Source of the DNA: Rhodocyclaceae bacterium
GTDB taxonomy: Bacteria; Pseudomonadota; Gammaproteobacteria; Burkholderiales; Rhodocyclaceae
Reading direction: 5' to 3'
DNA: 64,000 nucleotides
NCBI GenBank assembly: GCA_016704145.1
Contig: JADJAS010000007.1
Coordinates: 806,001 to 870,000, forward strand
In this document: in pieces, positions 25,704-35,206 of the stretch
Layout: every line of letters begins with the position of its first letter
How positions within the stretch are numbered: the stretch's first letter is position 1
Translations under genes and position numbers: made by a program
The notes under the pieces: model-generated
The model's input: the letters and a program-made list of their open reading frames with translations, nothing else
The model's database searches: none
Told to the model about the DNA's origin: nothing

Positions 25704-26749
25704 CCTGATTAGCCACAATATTCAGAAGGCTCATTTGGCGAGCCTGCCGGGGTGAAAAATGGGCGCGTCTTGTCCGAAGGGGATGCGCGATGGGGATCAA
25801 CCGGGTGCAGTTTCAGAAGGGATTGTCGATGGCGCAATTCATGGAGCGCTACGGGACGGAGGAGAAATGCCACGCTGCGGTTGTTGCGCTGCGCTGGCCG
25901 AATGGGTTCGTTTGCCCCGAATGCAAAGACAGGCGCCATTACACGTTCGAGCGCAAGGGACTGCGGTACTGGCAATGTGCGTCGTGCCGGGAGCAGACGA
26001 CGGTAATGTGCGGGACGGTGTTCGAGTCCACGAAGTTGCCGCTGACGACCTGGTTCCTGGCGATGCATCTGCTGACCCAGGCCAAGAACAATGTCTCGGC
26101 GCTGGAACTCAAGCGCCACCTCGGTGTGCGGTACAAGACCGCCTGGCTGCTCAAGCACAAGTTGATGCAGGTGATGAGCGAGCGGGAGGCGGATCGCCAA
26201 CTGGATGGCCGGGTCGAGATCGACGATGCCTACCTGGGCGGCGAACTGCCTGGCGGAAAGAGCGGGCGCGGTTCGGAGAACAAGGTATCGTTCATTGCCG
26301 CCGTGCAGACCACCGAGACCGGCAACCCACTGAAGGTCTGCCTGAAGAAGCTGGAATTCACCAAGGAGGCGATCACCGACTGGGCGAAGACGGCACTGTC
26401 CGCATCGGCCCACGTGGTGTCGGATGGTCTGTGGTGCTTCCGCGCCGTCACCGCGGCCGGCGCCACCCCAGGAGCGCATTGTTACTGGTGGCGGCCCCGC
26501 CTGCGTCAAGCTGGAGCAATTCCGCGCAGTGAATACCTTCCTCGGCAATCTCAAGACCGCCTACTCGGGTACCTACCATGCCTTCGATTTCGCTAAGTAT
26601 GCGCATCGGTATCTTGCTGAAGTCCAGTATCGGTTCAATCGCCGGTTCGATCTGTCGTCTATCCTGAAGCGCCTCTTGGTTGCTGCCGTGGCTACCACGG
26701 CTCGTCCCGAGCGATTCTTGCGCGCGGCTGAACATTGTGGCTAATCAGG
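25704..26749 (+). mobile_element. IS1595-family insertion sequence, copy B (1046 bp)
   Basis: Ends CCTGATTAGCCAC and GTGGCTAATCAGG are perfect inverted repeats. TCCCGCACA occurs on both sides (25695-25703, 26750-26758), a target duplication of 8-9 bp. The element sits between the FadL and OmpA-domain genes. Its nucleotide sequence is nearly the same as copy C (43635-44677). Confidence 0.92.
25790..26744 (+). pseudogene. IS1595-family (ISXO2-like) transposase with one frameshift (copy B)
   Basis: Starts MGINRVQFQKGLSMAQFMER. Zinc ribbon CPECKDRRHYTFERKGLRYWQCASC, helix-turn-helix-like LELKRHLGVRYKTAWLLKHKL, then the DDE-type core VEIDDAYLGGELPGGKSGRGSENKVSFIAAV with a second Asp in HVVSDGLWCF. 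At about 26465 it reads CACCCC where copy C has CACCC, shifting the frame after GAT. The remainder (QERIVTGGGPACVKLEQFRAVNTFLGNLKTAYSG ... FNRRFDLSSILKRLLVAA) continues one frame over to a TAA inside the right inverted repeat. Corrected length is about 317 residues. Confidence 0.9.
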
Positions 26750-26779
26750 TCCCGCACATGATCGCCGGCTTCGACGCGC

Positions 26780-26994
26780 CGGACGCGCTCAAGGTGCGCT
26801 GATCAGGGATCGATCAGCGTGACCGTGGCGGTCGACGTGCCGCCGTGACCGTCGCTGATGGTGTAGGTGAAAGTAACGCTCATGAAGCGGGCCGCGCCGC
26901 GGAACACCAGGCGGTTGCCGTCCTGCGCCACGGTACCCACCGCTTGCGATGGCTGCGTGAACGAAATGAAGCTCAGGGCATCGCCGTCGGGATC
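26780..26994. repeat. 215-bp direct duplication, copy 2 (native location)
   Basis: The 3' end of the OmpA/Ig gene, matching 20305-20519. It includes a hairpin CGCTGATC ... GATCAGCG spanning the stop codon (about 26798-26821), which could act as a mRNA 3' structure; no T tract follows. Confidence 0.92.
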
Positions 26995-28959
26995 GGCATC
27001 GTTGGCCAGCACGTTAAGCGGCCAGTCACCTGAATAACCAACGGTGAAACTGTCGTCGTGCGCCAGCGGTGGCTGGTTGGCACGCTGCACGGTGACACGC
27101 ACCATGGCCGACGCCTGGCCGCCGGCGCCATCGTCCACCGCGTAGGTGAAAACATCGCTGCCGACGTAACCGGCCGCCGGTGTGTAGCGCAAGGCGTTGC
27201 CGGCGATCGACACCGTGCCATGCGCCGCCGCGCCGACCGAGACGATGGCGAGCGCATTGCCGTCGGGATCGCTGTCATTGCCGAGCACATCGATCGTGGC
27301 CGTGGCGTTCTGTGCCACGGTGACGGCATCGTCCTGCGCGACGGGCGCGCGGTTCACCCAGGTGCGCGACGTACTGGCGACCTGAGTCACCTTGGCCCCC
27401 CGGTAACTATCGACGGTCTGTTTGTGCGGCACGGTGTTGCGCAGCGCGCGCCGCACCCAGGCCGGTTCCTGGTCGATCACTTCCTCGCGCCAGGTCACCG
27501 GCGCGACGGTCTGGCGCTTGCTCAGCGGCACTGGCGTCACTACCTCGATGGGCACCTGCACTTCTTCCTGCTTGTCGCGATACTGGACGAACTCGACATC
27601 GACCCGCCGGTTCTTTTCGCGCGTGGCGCGGGTGTTGGGGTACTTCGGCTTGCTCTCGCCCAGACCCTCCGCAACGAAGGCATCGGCCGGCAGGCCGGCC
27701 TTGGCCAGGTAGCCCCGGACAGCATTGGCGCGACGCTGCGAGAGACGCAGGTTGTAGGCTTCCGTGCCGATGTCGCAGGTGTGGCCGGCGATGCGGATGT
27801 TGCCGGCACGCTCGGTAGTCTTGAGGATATCGGCGACGCGATCGAGTTCGCGTCGCGCGATGGCCGTCAGTTCGGCCTTGTCGAACTCGAAAAAAGCATC
27901 GCTGGCCATGCTGGCGGTGGTCTTGACGATGCGCATTTCCTTGCGCGTCTGGACAACGGGCGGCGCGCTCTGCACGGCGTCCACCACCTCCCGGGTCTCG
28001 CTGCCGGAGCCGGGTACCTCGACGCGATGCACCAGCCTGGCCTCGCGCCAGCCGGCGGAACTCGCCCGGGTGCTGCCGCCGAAGCTGTATCGGTAAGCCA
28101 GTAGCGCACGCGTGCCATTACCACGGTTCTCGTACTTGCCCGCCTTGTCGTAGTTTTCGAGGAACAGGGCGATGCTGTGCGGCGAACCGCTGAAGAATTT
28201 CTCGATGCCGAGCGACACGGTATTCTGCCGCGAGGAATAGTCGCCCCATTCGCGGTCGAGACCGAGCGAGACGCGCATTTGCGCCTCAGGCAGAAAGGTG
28301 CCGGCGCGCACGCCGAAACCGTAGTCGTAAGCCTGGCGGAAGTAGCGCGTGGTGGTGGTGGTCGTGATGGTATCGAGGTAGGGCCGACCATTGTCGCTGC
28401 CGCCGACGGTGGCGACATCCTGCTCGACCAGCGGCCCGCCGAGGTAACGCTTGCCGGTGAGGCCGCGGCTGGCGCTGACGCTGCCGAACCAGCGCTCGTC
28501 CTCCAGCCCGGCGCCGAGCGTGAGCTTGCGGTCGTCGTCGCGGTTCTGGTCGACGGCGGCGAAGAGCTTGCGCACGAAGGCGGCGCCATCGGCCTTGCCA
28601 TCGATCCCGGGAATCCAGTTGTAATCCAGCCGCAGGCCGCCGGCGCGGTTGCCGAGCCAGGCCTGGGCAATCCAGGCGGACAACGGATCCTCGCTCAGGA
28701 CATGGCTGGCCTGGCCGTGCAGGCGCGCGTCGCGATCGATGCCGATGCCGACCTGCGACAGCCCGCCGGTGTATTGCAGGCTCGCGCCCGCCGTGACGCC
28801 GGCAACATCGGCCGGACGGCTTCCGACAACCTGCCCGGACGGCACCTGAGCCATCGCCGCGCCGGGCATTGTCAGCGCCACGAGAACGGCTAGCGTAATC
28901 GCCTTGGGGTGCAAGTCCTTCGGAGTTGTCGTGCGGATAGCAGTCGCGTACTGATTCAT
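26803..28959 (-). CDS. Outer membrane beta-barrel/OmpA-domain protein with two C-terminal Ig/cadherin-like repeats
   Basis: 718 residues. Signal peptide ~18-37 (ITLAVLVALTMPGAAMAQ). Residues ~45-310 are beta-rich with alternating patterns (GLRLDYNWIPG, FGVRAGTFLPEAQMRVSLGLDREWGDYSSRQNTVSLGIEKFF), a probable barrel. Residues ~365-480 form an OmpA/MotB peptidoglycan-binding domain (FFEFDKAELTAIARRELDRVADIL ... NIRIAGHTCDIGTEAYNLRLSQRRANAVRGYL). Residues ~550-718 hold two VCBS/Ig-like units with NDSDPDGNALAIVSV and NDADPDGDALSFISF. Normally the OmpA domain ends the protein; here adhesin-like repeats follow it, which is unusual. An upstream start in frame (29055) is less likely because it lacks a leader. 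Confidence 0.85.
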   Translation of the reverse strand: MNQYATAIRTTTPKDLHPKAITLAVLVALTMPGAAMAQVPSGQVVGSRPADVAGVTAGASLQYTGGLSQVGIGIDRDARLHGQASHVLSEDPLSAWIAQAWLGNRAGGLRLDYNWIPGIDGKADGAAFVRKLFAAVDQNRDDDRKLTLGAGLEDERWFGSVSASRGLTGKRYLGGPLVEQDVATVGGSDNGRPYLDTITTTTTTRYFRQAYDYGFGVRAGTFLPEAQMRVSLGLDREWGDYSSRQNTVSLGIEKFFSGSPHSIALFLENYDKAGKYENRGNGTRALLAYRYSFGGSTRASSAGWREARLVHRVEVPGSGSETREVVDAVQSAPPVVQTRKEMRIVKTTASMASDAFFEFDKAELTAIARRELDRVADILKTTERAGNIRIAGHTCDIGTEAYNLRLSQRRANAVRGYLAKAGLPADAFVAEGLGESKPKYPNTRATREKNRRVDVEFVQYRDKQEEVQVPIEVVTPVPLSKRQTVAPVTWREEVIDQEPAWVRRALRNTVPHKQTVDSYRGAKVTQVASTSRTWVNRAPVAQDDAVTVAQNATATIDVLGNDSDPDGNALAIVSVGAAAHGTVSIAGNALRYTPAAGYVGSDVFTYAVDDGAGGQASAMVRVTVQRANQPPLAHDDSFTVGYSGDWPLNVLANDADPDGDALSFISFTQPSQAVGTVAQDGNRLVFRGAARFMSVTFTYTISDGHGGTSTATVTLIDP

Positions 28960-29082
28960 GGCCGGCTCGTTGTCAAAAAACCAAATTGTATCAGAGAGTT
29001 CCAGATTGAAACCATCTGTCATGGCGTTCGCCCGCGCCACCCTCGCTCTGGCCATGTTGCCGCCATCGACCGCGCGCGATCC

Positions 29083-29607
29083 TTAGTAGCGGCCAATATC
29101 CTCGATGGCGTCGATCACCAGCGCCGTGCCAATGGCGATGAGCAGGATGTCCGGGCCGACGCGCACATAGCGATGATGCGGCGGTGGCGGCGGCAGCCGA
29201 CGCAGCAGGTCCGGCGGCAGGGCGTAGTAGCCGATGCCCGGCGGCAACGGCTGGCCACGCCGCCACGCCCGCCCGTGGGCAGGTGGCACGCAGCCGCCGT
29301 TCCGCTTCACCAGCCCCGGCGGGCAACGCCCCTCGCGCAAGCGTTCGCCATAGTAGCCGTGGATGGCGCCGCGCGCATGTTCGTCGAAACGAAAGTCGAT
29401 CGGCGGTCCCAGGTAGGGATAATCGTCGGCGCGGCGATCGGCATATGGATGGTCACGGCGGTCACCATAGCCTCGATAAGCGTTGCGGTCGTAACGCGGG
29501 TCGTAGCGGCTGGCATCGCGGCCTTGGCCATCCCCGGCATCGGGTCTTTCGGCCCATACGGCGCCCGTGGCCAGAAAGGTGGTCGCAATCAGGACCAGGA
29601 TGCGCAT
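29083..29607 (-). CDS. RcnB-like periplasmic protein
   Basis: 174 residues. Signal peptide MRILVLIATTFLATGAVWA. The centre is rich in Arg/Asp/Tyr (DASRYDPRYDRNAYRGYGDRRDHPYADRR), then CPPGLVKRNGGCVPP with two Cys and a Pro/Gly region (GQPLPPGIGYYALPPDLLRRLPPPPPHHRYVRVGPDILLIAIGTALVIDAI). The C-terminal motif (LPxxxxYYxLPxxLLxxLPPPPxGxxYVxVGxDIxLI) is the RcnB-family signature, known for a nickel/cobalt homeostasis protein but broadly distributed. The exact role here is unknown. Alternative starts at 29631-29640 would add about ten residues. Confidence 0.75.
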   Translation of the reverse strand: MRILVLIATTFLATGAVWAERPDAGDGQGRDASRYDPRYDRNAYRGYGDRRDHPYADRRADDYPYLGPPIDFRFDEHARGAIHGYYGERLREGRCPPGLVKRNGGCVPPAHGRAWRRGQPLPPGIGYYALPPDLLRRLPPPPPHHRYVRVGPDILLIAIGTALVIDAIEDIGRY

Positions 29608-29681
29608 CGGCGTGCGGTCTCGACGGAACATGGCGGTCAATCCCCGGCATTGAGAGTGCCGCTATTAGCGCACATTGGCCG

Positions 29682-29695
29682 TTGACTTGCATCAA
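29682..29695 (+). promoter_or_regulatory. FNR/ANR box and class II-like promoter of ubiUVT
   Basis: TTGACTTGCATCAA matches the FNR consensus TTGAT-N4-ATCAA in nine of ten positions. A -10-like TACTTAT lies at 29714-29720, which places the box centre (29688.5) about 38-41 bases before the expected start point near 29727-29730, the classic class II position. The regulated genes make ubiquinone without oxygen, so anaerobic activation makes sense. The spacing is inferred from sequence only. Confidence 0.7.
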
Positions 29696-29749
29696 GTGCA
29701 GGCGCCGCGACGCTACTTATAGTCCAGCACCCCCGTTCGCCAGCGTGCC

Positions 29750-30775
29750 ATGAACCCTCCCTCATCCATCGAACTGGTCTGTCCGGCCGGCGGTTTGCCG
29801 GCATTGAAGGCCGCCGTCGATAACGGCGCCAATTGTGTCTACGCCGGCTTCAAGGACGACACCAACGCCCGCAATTTCACGGGACTCAACTTCGACGAAG
29901 CCAGCCTCAAGCAGGGCATTCGCTACGCGCACGAGCGCGGCGTCAAGGTATTGATCGCCCTCAACACCTACCCGCAAAGCGAAAACTGGTCGCGCTGGAC
30001 CGCCGCGGTGGACCGCGCCGCCGATTACGGCGTCGACGCCATCATTCTCGCCGACCTCGGCCTGATGGATTACGCCCGGCGCGCGCATCCGGATTTGCGC
30101 CTGCATCTTTCGGTGCAGGGCTCGGCGACCAACTACGAGGCCATCAACTTCTACCGCGAGCGCTTCGGCATCCAGCGTGCGGTGCTGCCGCGCGTGCTGT
30201 CGCTAGCGCAAGTGGAACAGGTGGTCGGGAACACACCGGTCGAGATCGAAGTGTTCGGCTTCGGCGGCCTGTGTGTCATGGTCGAGGGCCGCTGCGCGCT
30301 GTCGGCCTACGCCACCGGTACCTCGCCCAACTGCCAGGGGGCTTGCTCGCCGGGCAAGGCGGTGCGCTGGGAGCAAACGCCGCAAGGCATGGAGACGCGG
30401 CTGAACGGCATTCTCATCGACCGTTTCGGCGAGGGCGAGCGTGCCGGCTATCCGACCATCTGCAAGGGTCGCTTCGAGGTTGGCGATGGCGCCGCGAGCG
30501 ATACCTATTACGCCATCGAGGAGCCGGCCAGCCTCAACACGCTGGAGTTGCTGCCCGACCTGGCGCGCATGGGCATCCGCGCCATCAAGATCGAGGGTCG
30601 CCAGCGCAGCCCGGCCTACGTCGCGCAAGTGACGAGGATCTGGCGCGATGCCATCGACGCCTGCCTGCGCGACGGCGAGCGCTTCGCGCCCAAGGCGGCC
30701 TGGATGGCCGAGCTGAACAAGGTATCCGAAGGGCAGTCTTACACGCTCGGCGCTTACAACCGTCCGTGGAAATGA
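29750..30775 (+). CDS. ubiU: UbiU, U32-family Fe-S protein for O2-independent ubiquinone synthesis
   Basis: 341 residues. It opens IELVCPAGGLPALKAAVDNGANCVYAGFKDDTNARNFTGLNF, the peptidase-U32 barrel. Four cysteines for a 4Fe-4S cluster are visible in GGLCVMVEGRCALSAYATGTSPNCQGACSPGK and YPTICKGRFE. With UbiV it hydroxylates the ubiquinone ring anaerobically, using prephenate as oxygen donor in Escherichia coli. It is first gene of ubiU-ubiV-ubiT with overlapping ends, behind a good FNR box. Confidence 0.95.
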   Translation: MNPPSSIELVCPAGGLPALKAAVDNGANCVYAGFKDDTNARNFTGLNFDEASLKQGIRYAHERGVKVLIALNTYPQSENWSRWTAAVDRAADYGVDAIILADLGLMDYARRAHPDLRLHLSVQGSATNYEAINFYRERFGIQRAVLPRVLSLAQVEQVVGNTPVEIEVFGFGGLCVMVEGRCALSAYATGTSPNCQGACSPGKAVRWEQTPQGMETRLNGILIDRFGEGERAGYPTICKGRFEVGDGAASDTYYAIEEPASLNTLELLPDLARMGIRAIKIEGRQRSPAYVAQVTRIWRDAIDACLRDGERFAPKAAWMAELNKVSEGQSYTLGAYNRPWK

Positions 30776-31641
30776 AACTTTCCCTCGGCCCGCTCCAGTA
30801 TTACTGGCCCCGCCAGCAGACGCTCGACTTCTACGCATCGGTCGCGGCCATGCCGGTCGACATCGTCTATCTCGGCGAGACAGTCTGCTCGCGCCGCCAT
30901 GAATTACGGCTGGACGATTACCTCGACATCGCGGCCTCGCTGGCGGCCGCCGACAAGGAAGTCGTGCTGTCGACGCAGACACTGATCGAATCCGAGTCCG
31001 ATCTCAAGGCGCTGCGCCGCATCGTCGACAATGGCAATTTTGTCGCCGAAGCCAACGAAATGGGCGCGGTGCGCCTGCTGGCGGAGAAAAAAATCCCCTT
31101 CGTTGCCGGCCCGACGCTGAATATCTTCAACAGCCAGACGCTCGCCTTGTTGGCCGGCATGGGCGCCACGCGCTGGGTGCTGCCGCCGGAGGCCAGCCGC
31201 GAACTGCTAGCCGGCATCATGGCCGCGCGGCCGGCCGGCGCGACGACCGAGGTCTTCGCCCACGGCCGCGTGCCGCTCGCCTATTCGGCGCGCTGCTTCA
31301 CGGCCCGCCGCTACAACCTGCAGAAGGATAACTGCGAGTTCAAGTGCATCGACTTCCCCGACGGCATGACAGTGAAGACGCGCGAGGGCGACGAATTCCT
31401 CACCATCAACGGCATCCAGACCCAGTCAGCGAAGTCGTACAATCTGCTCAATGACTTGTCCGATGTACGCAGCCACGGCGTTGACATCCTTCGGCTCAGC
31501 CCGCAAGCCGAGGGAACCGGCAGCATTGTCGCGGCCTTTCGGCGTGCCCTGGCGGGAGAGGCGGCCGTCCTGGAAGGCGATTTTTGCAACGGTTTCTGGC
31601 ATGGCCGGCCGGGGCTTGAACTGATAAGGAAAGCCGCATGA
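30772..31641 (+). CDS. ubiV: UbiV, partner Fe-S hydroxylase subunit
   Basis: 289 residues. MKLSLGPLQYYWPRQQTLDFYASVAAMPVDIVYLGETVCSRRHELR starts the U32-type barrel. The cluster ligands are the Cys in ETVCSRR near residue 38 and three in SARCFTARRYNLQKDNCEFKCIDFP near 180-197, matching the UbiV pattern. It forms a heterodimer with UbiU. The ATG overlaps the ubiU stop (ATGA). Confidence 0.95.
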   Translation: MKLSLGPLQYYWPRQQTLDFYASVAAMPVDIVYLGETVCSRRHELRLDDYLDIAASLAAADKEVVLSTQTLIESESDLKALRRIVDNGNFVAEANEMGAVRLLAEKKIPFVAGPTLNIFNSQTLALLAGMGATRWVLPPEASRELLAGIMAARPAGATTEVFAHGRVPLAYSARCFTARRYNLQKDNCEFKCIDFPDGMTVKTREGDEFLTINGIQTQSAKSYNLLNDLSDVRSHGVDILRLSPQAEGTGSIVAAFRRALAGEAAVLEGDFCNGFWHGRPGLELIRKAA

Positions 31642-32129
31642 GCAATTTCAAGCTGCCCGATTTCACGCTGCCGGCGCCGATCGCGCGCCTGGGCACGCGG
31701 TTGCCGCAGTTGCCGCCGACGCTGGCGCTGATCGCCGGCCTCAATCTGGCGCTTGATCGCATGATTCCCCGCGAACCGCTCGAGCCGCTGATCGGCAAGC
31801 GCTTCGCCATTCGCGTGCTCGACGCCGGCATGACCCTGCGCTTCGCCTATGGCCGCCGGGGTTTCCGGCCGATCTTCGATACCGCGCCACCCGACCTCGC
31901 CATCTCGGCGCGCAGCCGCGACTTCATCGCCTTGCTGGCTCGCGAGGAAGACCCCGATACCCTGTTCTTCAGCCGGCGCCTGCTGATGGAAGGCGACACG
32001 GACCTCGGCCTGCTGGTGAAGAACACGCTGGACGGCATCGAACTGCCGCGGCTTGACCCCGCACGCCTCGCGCCGGCGGAAGTACTGCGTCGGCTACGCG
32101 AACGACTGACGCCCAGGCGGGTCGCCTGA
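31638..32129 (+). CDS. ubiT: UbiT, SCP2-domain lipid-binding accessory factor
   Basis: 163 residues. A single SCP2 sterol-carrier-like domain with LNLALDRMIPREPLEPLIGKRFAIRVLDAGMTLRFAYGRRGFRP, then PDLAISARSRDFIALLAREEDPDTLFFSRRLLMEGDTDLGLLVKNTLDGIEL, the UbiT/YhbT signature. It replaces UbiJ in anaerobic ubiquinone synthesis, presenting polyprenyl intermediates. The start overlaps the ubiV stop by four bases. Confidence 0.93.
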   Translation: MSNFKLPDFTLPAPIARLGTRLPQLPPTLALIAGLNLALDRMIPREPLEPLIGKRFAIRVLDAGMTLRFAYGRRGFRPIFDTAPPDLAISARSRDFIALLAREEDPDTLFFSRRLLMEGDTDLGLLVKNTLDGIELPRLDPARLAPAEVLRRLRERLTPRRVA

Positions 32130-32142
32130 CGCCACAGCATCC

Positions 32143-33207
32143 TTGACGACGGTACGCTCGCCGCTCGGTCTTTATTTGGCCGGCGCCTACACGCTGCTGG
32201 CGATCTACGGCAGCCTCTATCCCTTCGCCGGCTGGCACGACTCCGGTGCGGCCCCCCTGGCTTTCCTTGGTGCCGGCTGGCCACGCTACTACACGCTGTT
32301 CGATCTGGCCAGCAACGTCGTCGCCTACCTGCCGCTCGGTTTCCTCTGGGCGACCGCGCTGCGGCCGGCATTGGGAACATGGGCCACCGTGCCGGCGGCG
32401 CTGCTGATCGGCGTGGCGTCGAGCCTGACTTTGGAAATCGCACAGAACTACCTGCCCAGCCGCGTGCCCTCGAATCTGGACCTCGCCTGCAACGGCATTG
32501 GTGCGCTATGCGGCGCCCTGGCGGGCGCCCGCTGGGGCGGCATCATGCTCGACGGCGGCCGCCTGGACGCCATGCGCCATCACCTGTTCCGTTCCGGCGC
32601 CGTCGCCGACGCCGGATTGCTGCTGATCTGGTTGTGGTTGCTGACCCAATTCAATCCCGACACGCTGCTGTTCGGCAACGGCAGCCTGCGCGGTTTGCTC
32701 GGCATCGCCGCGCCGCTGCCCTACAGCGCCGACAGCTTCACCGGCATCGAAGCCGCCATCGTCGCCACCGAAACCCTGGCCATCGCACTGATCGTGAGTC
32801 TGCTGGCGCGCCGGACACGAGGTGAATTGGCCTTTGCCGTCGTTGGCGCCGGCCTGCTGGCCAAGAGCTTCGCCTTCCTGCTGATGATGAGCGGCACAGC
32901 CGGCTTTGCCTGGGCCACCCCGGGCAGCCTCACCGGTCTGGCCACCGGGCTGCTGTTCTGGCTGTTTGCCAGCCCCTTGCACGAGCGCGGGCGGAAAGCG
33001 CTGGCGGCATCGAGCCTGCTGGTCGCCACCACGCTGGTAAACATCGCGCCGGAAAATCCGTATCTGGCCAACACGTTCCAGACCTGGGACCCCGGCCAGT
33101 TCCTCAACTTCCACGGCCTGACGCGCCTGGCCTCGAACCTCTGGCCGTTCCTGGCGCTGCCATGGCTGTTCCTGATGAGAACCGCCCATGACCGACCACG
33201 TTACTGA
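32143..33207 (+). CDS. VanZ-family membrane protein
   Basis: 354 residues, multi-spanning. The first ~130 residues are a VanZ-like domain (YTLLAIYGSLYPFAGW ... LFDLASNVVAYLPLGFLWATAL ... SLTLEIAQNYLPSRVPSNLDLACNGIGALCGALAG). The remainder adds about six more membrane helices and no known motif. The only in-frame start near the N-terminus is TTG at 32143. It is 13 bp after ubiT, so it may be co-transcribed. The role is unknown. Confidence 0.82.
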   Translation: MTTVRSPLGLYLAGAYTLLAIYGSLYPFAGWHDSGAAPLAFLGAGWPRYYTLFDLASNVVAYLPLGFLWATALRPALGTWATVPAALLIGVASSLTLEIAQNYLPSRVPSNLDLACNGIGALCGALAGARWGGIMLDGGRLDAMRHHLFRSGAVADAGLLLIWLWLLTQFNPDTLLFGNGSLRGLLGIAAPLPYSADSFTGIEAAIVATETLAIALIVSLLARRTRGELAFAVVGAGLLAKSFAFLLMMSGTAGFAWATPGSLTGLATGLLFWLFASPLHERGRKALAASSLLVATTLVNIAPENPYLANTFQTWDPGQFLNFHGLTRLASNLWPFLALPWLFLMRTAHDRPRY

Positions 33208-33517
33208 TCTCGACCACCTGCGCGATGCCCTGCGCGAATTTGCCGCCGCGCGCGACTGGCGCCGGTTTCACACGCCCAAGAATCTCGCCATGGCCATGAT
33301 CGTCGAGGCCGCCGAACTGGTCGAGCATTTTCAGTGGCTGACGCCCGAGCAGAGTGTCGACCTGTCCGCCGCCAAACTGGCCGACGTGCGCGACGAGGTC
33401 GCCGATACCCTTATCTATCTCGTGGAATTGGCCGATGCGCTGGGCATTGACCTGATCGCCGCCGCTCGCGATAAGATGGCGAAGAATGCAATCAAGTACC
33501 CAGCGGAGACACCATGA
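33188..33517 (+). CDS. MazG-like nucleotide pyrophosphohydrolase
   Basis: 109 residues, a single all-alpha NTP-PPase domain: FHTPKNLAMAMIVEAAELVEHFQWL (ExxE) and DVRDEVADTLIYLVELADALGIDLIAAA (ExxD), the metal-binding set of dCTPase/iMazG house-cleaning enzymes. It probably hydrolyses non-canonical or excess dNTPs. It overlaps the VanZ gene end by 20 bp and the ferredoxin start by four. Confidence 0.9.
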   Translation: MTDHVTDLDHLRDALREFAAARDWRRFHTPKNLAMAMIVEAAELVEHFQWLTPEQSVDLSAAKLADVRDEVADTLIYLVELADALGIDLIAAARDKMAKNAIKYPAETP

Positions 33518-33822
33518 GCCATTTCAAGTACCACCTCTTCTTCTGCTCCAACCAGCGCGATCCCGGCCAGCCATGCTGCAACAACCATGGCGCCACCGCG
33601 ATGCGCGATTACTGCAAGCAGCGCGTCAAGGAACTCGGCGACCAGATCCCCGGCAAGGTGCGCGTCAATAACGCCGGCTGTCTCGATCGCTGCGACAAGG
33701 GTCCGGTGCTGGTCGTCTATCCCGAGGCCACGTGGTACACCTACGTCGACAAGGAAGACATCGACGAGATCGTCGAATCCCACCTGCTCAAGGGCCAGGT
33801 CGTCGAGCGCCTGAGGGTCTGA
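33514..33822 (+). CDS. Thioredoxin-like [2Fe-2S] ferredoxin
   Basis: 102 residues. YHLFFCSNQRDPGQPCCNNHGA and VRVNNAGCLDRCDKGPVLVVYPEATWYTYVDKEDIDEIVESHLL carry the four-cysteine pattern of the thioredoxin-fold 2Fe-2S ferredoxin family (as in the NuoE C-terminus). It is a small electron-transfer protein; the partner is unknown. It is tightly packed between the MazG-like and hydrolase genes. Confidence 0.9.
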   Translation: MSHFKYHLFFCSNQRDPGQPCCNNHGATAMRDYCKQRVKELGDQIPGKVRVNNAGCLDRCDKGPVLVVYPEATWYTYVDKEDIDEIVESHLLKGQVVERLRV

Positions 33823-34444
33823 TGTCGCGCCGCGAGCGCGTGCTGCTCGATGGGCCGGCCGGCAAGATCGAGGTATTCGTCGAACCCCACGACAACGCCG
33901 CCGGCATCGCCATCGTCGCCCACCCGCACCCGCTGTTCGGCGGCACCGCCGACAACAAGGTGGTGACGACGCTGGCCAAGGCGTTCCGCGACCTCGGCTG
34001 CGCCACGCTGCGGCCAAGCTTTCGCGGCGTCGGCGCCAGTGAGGGCGCGCATGACCGAGGCATTGCCGAGACCGACGACCTGCTCGCGGTACATGATTAC
34101 GCGCGAGGCCGTTTCGGGCCGCTGCCGCTCTATCTCGCCGGCTTCTCGTTCGGCGCCTACGTCGTCACGCGGCTGGCCAGGAGCCTGCAAGAGTCAGGCG
34201 TGGCGGCACGCCGGCTGGTGTTGGTCGGCACCGCGGCCGGCTTCATCGAGGGCGACCGCAAGTACGAGACCGAAGCGGTCGCGCCGGATACCGTCGTCAT
34301 CCACGGCTCGGAAGACGAGACCGTGCCGCTGGCCAATGTGCTCAAGTGGGCCGAACCGCTGGAACTGCCGGTGACCGTCATTCCCGGCGCCGACCACTTC
34401 TTCCACCGGCGCCTGCATGTGATCCGCCGGATCATCCACGACGC

Positions 34445-34460
<16 letters not shown>
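33822..34460 (+). CDS. Alpha/beta hydrolase (YitV/KANL3-like small family)
   Basis: 212 residues. HPHPLFGGTADNKVVTTLAKAFRDLGCATLRPSFRGVGASEGAHDRG holds the oxyanion region; the nucleophile elbow is AGFSFGAYV (Ser in GFSFG). An Asp lies in HGSEDETVPL and the catalytic His in PGADHFFHRRL. This is the typical betaproteobacterial hydrolase next to the ABC exporter. The substrate is unknown. The start codon shares one base with the ferredoxin stop; the end overlaps the ABC gene by 16 bp. Confidence 0.85.
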
Positions 34461-35205
<745 letters not shown>

Positions 35206-35206
<1 letters not shown>

